This document shows positions 37,301 to 47,108 of a stretch of DNA of 64,000 nucleotides, piece by piece. The stretch's first letter is position 1, and each line of letters begins with the position of its first letter. The notes under the pieces are model-generated. The model ran no database searches, was not told the DNA's origin, and saw only the letters and a program-made list of their open reading frames with translations. Source of the DNA: Cheiracanthium punctorium. Lineage: Eukaryota > Arthropoda > Arachnida > Araneae > Cheiracanthiidae. A program made the translations under genes and the position numbers. The stretch is from contig JAWZYV010013191.1 in NCBI GenBank assembly GCA_038373885.1, forward strand, positions 62,001-126,000, read 5' to 3'.

Positions 37301-40300
37301 TCAAAATCCACTGAAAGCATAAATTATTAGTAAAATATTTAATGCTGCTATGTGATCATATGTTCCAAACAGTTAAAAATCTAGATCACGAAATAAGGAT
37401 TTTTTTTTTTTTTTTTTTGCATCTCAATTCGCAAGTACAGATATAAATTGTGAGTTAGTTCATGATTTTTCACCAACTTTTAAACAGTTATTGCTTTGTT
37501 ATTTATTTTATAACAGTGTTTTATTACAAATAAAATTAGTTGATAACAAGATAACTATGTGTTTGGAGAGTAATTATTATTGATTTTGCATAAAGGATTT
37601 ATTTTGAATATATGTTTTTCTATACATTATGTTGGTAATATTTATGTATTATTTTTCTACACTATCTATTTTTTCTTTTCTTCCAAGGCTTTAGCTACTG
37701 CAGTGTGGTCTGTGCTAAAAGCAAAGAAGAGAATGTTAATGGTAAATTTATTTATTGCTTGCTCTATTTTTATGCATATATAAACAAAACTATCAATTAC
37801 AATTTTATTGTGATGAGTCCAATGCAGATATTTTACTGGATGGAATGTTTATTCAGGGTGCATAGCACCTTAAAAGCTGCTTACTTTGAAAAACTGTTCT
37901 TAAGCCCTCTTAAAGTGCTTCTTTTTTAAGTACGAATAAGTTCATTAAAAGTACTTATGTTTTTAAGGAAGTACTTATTTTTTTCTAAACTCCCTGCAGA
38001 ATTCTTTCTAAATATTCCACAGCAAACGAAAAACTGTCTTAAAAAGAAAGTGTTAAGAGACAGATCCTCATAGCAGAAACATGGCAACCTTGACACAGAA
38101 ACAGAACAATCCTCGGCTGACAGATTGTCTTCTAAAATGTGAATATTTTTATGAAAATTTAAAATAACAGAATGCAAAACAATGTAAAATAACGGAATTT
38201 TGAAGTAAAATAAACATAAGTGCATTACATGAGCATTTCTCAACCTAAGGGGCATGACCCCCAAGGGGGGCGCGAGAAAAACCAAAGAGCAAGTTGTGGT
38301 GCATGCTTCTGAAAAATCATCTTATTTATTCTCATTTTTACTAAAAATATATCCATTTTCACTTAAAATGTTCATTCAAACTTTACCGATAACATTATTT
38401 TGTAGAAAATTCGACTAAATGTTCATTGTTAAAGATTAAAACACCGAATGTATGCTGAAAAATGTGAGAATGGAGGCACGACAAAAGGTTGAGAACCGCT
38501 GCATTACCAAGGACATATTTAGGGGGAGGTCCAGGGGGTCCAGACCCCCCCCCCCCCTGAAATTTGGATTTTTGTTACTAAAATGGTAATGATACAGTAT
38601 TTTTGTGTGAAATTCTGCCTTTTTCACTATTTGGACACCCCCCCCCCCCCCCCATTTTTTTTTTTTTTTTTTTTTTTTGATATGTGCCTGTGTTGTTTAC
38701 ATATTTTATTCTCTAAATTTGTGGATTGTCTTTACTTTTGAACATTTCATTTATACAATGAAAAGTAAGAAACCATAAGTTTAGCAAATTTATAGTAAAT
38801 ACCAATTTATTTTTAATTGAAAGTCATAATTTAATACTTTTAAAAATTGAATTAACTAAAAAGTTTGTAATATTTGCTGAAATAACTGCAAAAATCTCTA
38901 ATCTCTGTAAAACGAAATTTTCTCTATAGTGAATTTTTTAGCTATAACCGAGCGAGTTTGTTATAGGGAGATTCAATTCTGTATATATATATATATATTT
39001 ATATGAATGAACTCTTTTTCGAGTCCACACAGTGAGAAAATAAACATTTATAAAACTGAAGTAAAATTATACCCTACCTCTCGACATTTGTTTTTGCAAT
39101 CCTTGCAGATAGCGTATTTAGTGTTAGACACCAAATCAAAATAATTTAGAAGAATAGATGATTGTCCTGTTAAACTGTCATCTAATGATTCTTCATCCAT
39201 AATTTCGACCACACTTGGTGATACGACATGCATTCAGCGATGATTAGAATTTTTAAAAAACAAAGTTCGAAAACACTTGCACAAACAAATGTGCAAATGA
39301 AACGATGCCTCTCGTCTCATTACCAAAATAAAGATTCTAGAATGGTATTGCGCCTGATGGTTTTCTTCTGAAAAGCGAAGTATCGGTTGAAAAGTATCGG
39401 TGAAAATGGATGAAAGCTACAGAAACCGATACTTTCCCGATACTTTTAGAATCGAAAGTACCAATACCTAAAAAAATAGGAGGTATCGGCGCCAATAGTA
39501 TCGGTCCATCCCTAAAAAATATCTGTTTCTGCTATCATCATTTAGGTACACAGCTCCAATAATTTCATTAAAGGCATGAAGTTGCCGAGTATTGAGGGAT
39601 GCTGTTCTACTTTCTGCTTCTTCTTTTTCTTGATGCATATCATACAAAGGTGCTTCATACGCTTCACCTGTTGGGACAGGAAAATGGAAACAGACACAGG
39701 ACAATCCATGCTGTTTCAGTGTTGAGTTGATTTCATGTAGAGTAAAGTTAAATGCAGATTCCTTAGTGTGGTTATGTAAAAAATCTAGCGACATCTCAAT
39801 CTTGAATTTATGCCACAGGCTTGGAACATTTGTGGGGCTGCAGTAGCAGAGGATGAATGAAAAAGTTTTTAGTATTTGTTTTGGCATTTGATTAGTGGAT
39901 GCATCTTCCAAAGAATGTTCCCATTCTTCATCAGATTCCAGTAAATGACAATGATAAGCGGCTTCTTTGAAGGTATCATAAGCAATATTGCTCACAGTCC
40001 GCAAAAATTCAAAACTTGCAGGTACATGAAGCAACAGCATTCACAAATAGAATTGCTCCTCTTCTTTTAAACCAATTGTGTACATTCTGGCTACTATTTT
40101 GTTCTCTCCTCTTTGTCGTTTCTTCCAACTTTGTTGAAAATAAACATAGCTATGAGGAATGTCAGTGTAAAGCAAGGATTGGGCATCTGGCTCAGTTTGA
40201 TTCAAGTAAGACCAAGACTCTTTGTTTTTCCTGCACAGGCTGATTGCAAGGCTTCCAATAGCAAATGTTATCTTCTGTTGATTCGGCAGGTAAACTGGCA

Positions 40301-43300
40301 GCCTAATTACTGCAGGCGAGCAATCATGCATTTTGTTCTCAAGTAGTCTCCACATTGCTTCTCGTGCACTGATGAATCTAGCATCAATGTAAGTTTCAAT
40401 CTCATTCTGATTATGTCCACCTTCTTTTAGTACCATGTTTGCACAATCAAAACCTTTGTAAATATACTTATATATGTATTTCACAGCTCGAACAGAAGTA
40501 CAAACCTCTACATTAATGTGTGCATTGTACTTCAAGAGCAAATACCTGTTGTAAGGCATGACATATTTGTTGTCCATAGATTTATTTCTAATTAAAGCAG
40601 TCTAACACCTGGGCATCTACGATAGATGGGATATCCTTCGATATTCAACTTGGACTGTGCCTGGAAATCCTTCAAAAATTTTTTCTATCACTTTCCATCT
40701 TCCATGCAAGGGGCTCGAGGGTTGTCATTGCCGCAAGGTCTGTGCATCATACATCTTGTCACTATTTCATGTAACCGTGGATGTTGGAATCTCTGCACAC
40801 ACAATATAATTAATGCTTACTGCATCAGAAAACTTGTCTTCAGCTTGTAGAACAATTAAAATATGCACATGTGAAAGACCTCGCTTTTGAAACTCAACCG
40901 TGTTAACATGTGCTACTGATTTCCCCAATACTCTATGAACTGTGAGATCTTCCATGAGAGATTTCAGGTTCAGTTTAAAAACTCTTGCAACTATATCAGG
41001 ACGATCACATGCTTGTTTACCTGGTTGCAAGTTTTCTGTTATTTCAGGCCACTTAGGACTTGCTGCAAATGTAATGAAGAGATCTGCAGGACCATATTTT
41101 GCAAAAATCGACATAGCATCCGCACAGTGTTTACTCATGTTTCTAGGTGATCCTTCAAAAGATGATGGCAAAATAACAGAGATTCCAGCTGACATGCCAA
41201 CATTTGCATTTTCCAAATGATCAGCAAGACCTTGGTAAAGTTCTTTCCTCAGATCCTGCAGATGAATCCGTATGAAATTTAAATTATTTGCTTCAACTTG
41301 TAAATAAGAATAAACAATCCACTGCTGGGTAAGTTTTCCTGAACTGGTGACTGGGTTGAATTCATCATGGACAGCTGTGAGTGCTGCTTTGTATTGAAGC
41401 ATGGTGATATTAGTTCTTCAATTTACCAGTGCTCCTTCGTACGCTTCTCAATTCCAATTACCATAAATACCGGCGTATAACGTGCACTTTTCATACAAAA
41501 AATAGGGTCGAAATTTAAGGGTGTGCGTTATACGCCGGTTATAAAAATGATAAATTTAAAAATAAGGAAAAGATGAGCATAAAAAAATGAGATTTCTACA
41601 TGTACCTGAATGTTGTTTATTTAAAAGAAATAACATACCTTATGAACTTCAATTTTCATTATTGGACAGCATAAAAAGTTCATCATATTCATCTTCCGTT
41701 ATATTTTCAGGCACATGATCAAATTCAGTTTAATCTTTACTATCACTGCTACTCTGATCCATAAATAAATAGTTATCATGCGTTCCATCTACATTGTTAG
41801 ATATACTATATTTTTTAAATGACCTTTTAATTATGTCAGGTTTAATTTCATCCCATGCTTGTATTATCCACTCACACACTATTTCTAGACTGGCATGACG
41901 CATTTCACCTACTTTCGTAAATGTTTTACCTCCTTCCAACATCCACGTATTTCAAAATAGTTTTAAATTTCCTTCGAATGGTTTATTAACACACACATCT
42001 AAAGGTTGAACTAATGGCGTTAATCCGCCTGGAATAACTGTCATGTCTGTGTTACACTCTTTCATTAATTTCTTTGTGTTATCCATTAAATGCGATCTGA
42101 ACATATCCCAAAGTAAAAGACTTTCTGGATTCCATAGGGCAAGTCTGTGATTGCAAAGTAAAGGGTGCGCGTTATACGGAGGATATACATAAAAATTTAA
42201 AAAATGAAGTTTCAAATTATAGGTGCGCGTTATACGCCGGCATTTACGGTAGGTTGCTATCCTGGTTCACCATAGAGAAACAGTAAGGGGTATGTCATGG
42301 GATCCAGATTTGGGTTCAGAATATTCATGTTGATAAATGGCATCTGTGGATTTTCTGGATTAAATGGATACACTCGTATATCTCCAAAAGAAAGCTCCCC
42401 ATTGTTGTTTACAAAAACCATAGCAATTTCATTAGAATTGGGTTCATTGTATTTCCGTTGATCTGATCTATGATCTCTTCTGAACACCATATTTACAACA
42501 GGAGTATTTTCACTATCACCATAGGCTTCAACTTCACATAGCATTTTATAAGTAGCACAAAGTCGATTATGATCTCTCAAAAATTTGTCAATTTGGTATA
42601 AAAGATGTGGAATGCAAGCCTCATTTGCAAGATTAGAAATTCTAACTTCAGTTGCTTGAGTAATATCAATTACATATAGTTGAGCATATTGAAGAGATTC
42701 ACCATTAACAGGTTGAAGGTGGCTGGTGCGATGAAATATTTGGACATGCACTTTAAACATCAACTAATTTGGCTCCCATAGATTTAAAAAAAACTGCACT
42801 GTTGTACGATCAAATTTGCGTTCTAAAGTTATAGTAATAAGGATTTTCAGCATTACTTTTTAAATTGCATAAAAAGTCTGAATAATGTAATACATTCCCA
42901 TTTACATCAACAGGCATTTGCAGTTTGACTTTTCCTTTACGGCAGTAGGAAGTAAATTTTCCATCAGCAGGACGCTCACCACAGAAGTTCCTTGATTTAC
43001 AAAACTGACAAATAACAGTCATTGATCCACAGATGCTTCTACTTCATCGTCAGGGAGACTGAGTGATTGGTATAGAACTCCTGAAGTCTGTCCTGATCTT
43101 CTTCGTCTGAGACATCCAGCAGCGACTTCATTATATACTTGCCTTTTTTCTGCAGTTTGTCTCACCCTCCACTGCGCCTGTCGTTCCCTTGCTAGACGTC
43201 GTTTTCTAGTCAGAGGAGTCTCATTTCTATCCATAATTATAGATTTATGACAAAAACAAAATAAATGACACCAAATTAACCTAAATAAAGCTATGATTTC

Positions 43301-46300
43301 AATGATGTTGAAATTAACTACATTTGAACACCATTAACGTTATGGATTTACGACAAATCAAAACACAATGACAAACAATCTAAAATACTCAATTAAATAC
43401 ATTTTCACAAATGTCACACTGTTAACATTTCAAAAACACTAAAAACTAATAATTATCAAAATTATATAATACACTTAGCTTTTTTTGTCCTAAATAATCC
43501 TTGTTCTTGTTCTAAACAGGGAAATCTCATCTCAAAGAGTGTTGCCAATTTCTTAAAAAAGAATTCCTACGAATAGGTGTTTAAGTGTTGTGCAAACAGA
43601 ATTTTACACATTCTGAATAAATTTGCCCAAAATCTATCAAAATTTTTCAGTTAAAAACTGTCCTTGCAGTGCAACACTCAAAAGGAGTATTTTTGTCACC
43701 GTTTATGATGTCATCTAATCGATCTACTCCAGAGATTATGTTCCTTGATTTTTTTTTTTAAGATTCAGGGAATGAATCATTTGCTTCCATTCTGTGTTTA
43801 CTTTTTCAAGGCATGATATCTCACTAGATATTTAGATTTGGAAGAAGCCACAAGTTTAAGAAAGGTAAATTTTTTAGAGATCTTTCGAACTGTATAAAAA
43901 AATGTTGCTTTTAGTTAGAGATAAAAATGTCATTTTTATCAAAATTTCAACATGGCGACAGATGCACCGGGGCAATGAGTTGAACCTGGCAGCATTATGG
44001 GCAGAGCTTTTAGTATTTAGATGTGTCATGGTTAAAATTTATTTGCTTCTGTCAGTAGTACACAGTAGTGCCACACATAAAAAGAATATTTTAACCTTTT
44101 ACATTTTAAGTAACATTTTTTATGTACATATATGTAAAGATTATTTAGTTTTTGTAAATTATAAGTCAATTATTAAAAAATACTTTAATGATGTGTGAAA
44201 TATGTTTGCAATTTATTGTTCCGATGTCATTATATAAAAAAATTGAAAAAACACACTTGATAACTACTTACATGTTTAGTACCGGATATCCGTATCTGGC
44301 AACCAAAGGAGCTTCGGATATCCGGTACCCGGCAAAATCACTATCCGTTACATCCTTAGTCTTTTACCATAATTGTTATGCATGCTTATATATTTTTGTG
44401 CAATGTTACCATGTACAGTTTCAACCACACCTAATTTTTATTGTTCTAAATGTATTAGATTCTTCTGTACTCCACTACAGTTTATTGCCTTAATGTTGGC
44501 ATAAAAATAATAAAGGCCTTTTCTTTTGCAAATTCAATGACATTTCTGATGGCACTGATTACGATAGCATTCAGCATTATTAATGAGATTGTCCTAATGG
44601 TAACCGTGAAGTGGGAAGTTGTAATTTATTATTTATCATATAGATGGTATTTATCCAAAATTTTACATCCTGATGAGGTATTAACTAAGATATTTGAGAC
44701 ATAAAATATTCCAACAGTAATTATTTACAACGGTGATAATGATTAGGATTTTTTTATAGCTTAATCAATACCAAAAAGTTAATAAAAGAAATAATTAAAA
44801 ATTGTTAATTTTAAAAAAATAATTAAAAATTGATTTTCTTTAATCTTTTATAGTAATTTTTATACATCAAATAATGTAAGTTATATGTCATATGTCCTTG
44901 AATGATATTCTCAAAATCGATTTTTTTTTTTTTTCCAAAATGTTGCACCAACTTTTCGTAAACGCAATTTTTATGAGTAATAGAGCAAGTCAAGTACTAC
45001 AACATATTTTATTGTGGTGATTATAAGTCAAGAAAATTAAAATAATTAATAATATTTTTATTTATTATTTATTAATATTTGTAATTATTCGAAAATCCCC
45101 CAAAAATATAAAATATACTCTTTAAGGTTTCCTAAAACCTCACGTTGGTTTCATATCTCTAGCTCAATTATTTAAAAAAAAAAATTGTTAGAATATCTCG
45201 TAGTTTACGAGATATATCACTTTGAAAGATAACCATATGGGCGCTTATTATTTTCCATATCTTGAGAATAAAGTGGAATGCGGAGGCAAAATACATATGG
45301 TTTGCATCGGTACATCAAGTCGATATTAATATATAAGTTTCGCTTCAGGTTACTATTGGGGGCTGAATCATAATACTTATATGGCTAGACCCATTAAAGA
45401 TCTCTAAAGATCCGAACACTTCTTCAGTTACAATAACACATGTAGTTCTGGACCAGTTTTATGATTTTCATTCGCACATGCTATCAGAGCAATCTGTCGT
45501 TTTACAATTAATTTAATGTTAGAATATAAAATGTATTTTTTGTATTTTGAAAATGTGTTTTAAAATACATTTTCAATATACTTTGTTTTTGCATGTGAAA
45601 ATACAAAATACAAGATACAAATGTATTTCAAATACATGTATTTTCGATACTGCCCAACTCTGGTAATAGCACACATAAAAGGGTACTTATCTAGCTGTAC
45701 AATTTCATTTAAGCTGTTACCTGGAGGAATATACAGGTTGTCCAGTGCTAACAATGCCCAATGGCTATTTTCTAAACTGTTAGTCAGAGACACATAGTTC
45801 CAGTTGTAAAAATGTTCTAAATTGCATAATGTATTATGTTAGATAAATTTTTAGACAGTCCTCCGGTGCTATCAGTTATAGTTAGAATTTTTTTCTTTAT
45901 ACAATTTGATGGGGGGGGGGGGGGGGGGAATTGTCCTTCTACAACCAAAATTTACCGAGTTATAAAGCAACAAATATTTTGACTTAAGTCACTTTTCCAT
46001 GTTTATAAATGCCCCATTGGTAAACCATTAAGGGGCCATATTAAACATTGAAATTATAAATTATAGGTTTTAATTTCATTTTCTGGTATAATGCGGAGAA
46101 AGAAGCAAAACTAATTTCAAAGTACTAATCTTTAAGCAGAAAGTTATAGTCAAGCTGTATAAAAATCTATTTGGGGTCAGATTTACTAAATTGTATATGT
46201 GTAGCATGCAGATGTGTAGCACAGAGTACTATGTACAAGAAGAGTTTTCTACATGGGTGCATATTTGTATTGCAGCTGAAGTAAGCTACTTTTGAGCAAA

Positions 46301-47076
46301 TGTTACACTAACAGAATTTATAGTATTATTTCAAGTTTCTTAAAAGCATATATTTGTAATTTAAAATGTTTCATTTTCTAATTTAACGTTTAATGAAGTG
46401 TTTTATTTCTTTGCTTTTTAAGTTATCTAACACGAGTTCTTTTAAAAAATTCTGTTTTCAGTGTAAGCTATATTTTTTATGTTAATTTATTGGACTCAAA
46501 TAGTTAAATGTTAATCTTCTTTATTGCAGTCTACATTTTTAAAATAGTTAATGAAATTGCTAATAAATATTACAAGGTTCAAAACCATGTACATTAATTT
46601 TTCTCAAATTCATTTGTATACAATCCCTATTTCGCTGCTTGAAAAGTGCTCCAACTTTAAGCAGTTGTAACTCAGTGGATTTTAGTTGTAGAAGGACATA
46701 TTTTTGTTAATTGTGCATGAAACTGTATAAAGAAAATTTTTTCTAAATATAACTGGTAGGACTGGGGAACCGTATAAAAATTTAAATTTTGCAATTTTTA
46801 TAGGAATTCATTTATTGGCTTTTATTGTTTCTGGTATAATAGATAATTTAAAGCATTTCTGTAATTGGAACTATGTGTCTCTGACTAGCGATTTTGGAAA
46901 TAGCCATTGGACACCATTACCATGCTGGACACCCTGTATATTCATGTACATAGAATTCTGCTTGTGAAGCTGTAAGTGAAAACAATACGTAAAAAATTTG
47001 TTTTTGATTTTAATTCATGATTTTTCTTTTCTTTTTTTTTTTTTTTTTTCCCTTTTCCTTTATATTTTTTCTTTTC

Positions 47077-47108
<32 letters not shown>

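Larger units (their letters stand above)
39515..43234 (-). pseudogene. Helitron Rep-helicase relic, interrupted by Tigger
   Basis: Rolling-circle transposon protein read right to left: basic N-terminus (RKRRLARERQAQWRVRQ), cysteine finger CQFCKSRNFCGERPADGKF (42.95 kb), Helitron-like N domain (42257-42763; 40767-41402), HUH motif GLSHVHILI (about 40860), catalytic-tyrosine region KYIYKYIYKGFD (about 40460), and the Pif1-type helicase start to DDSRNRYF. It ends just before the Walker A motif, where a hAT element begins at 39514. Several in-frame stops and frame changes occur. Tigger occupies 41461-42249; without it and one TA the Rep frame is continuous. Rep residues survive but the protein is dead. 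Confidence 0.93.

Noticed and set aside
38541..38680. G-quadruplex or regulatory G/C tract
   Set aside because: G and C homopolymers of this type recur in miniature elements here and may be length-unstable in assembly; no further evidence.
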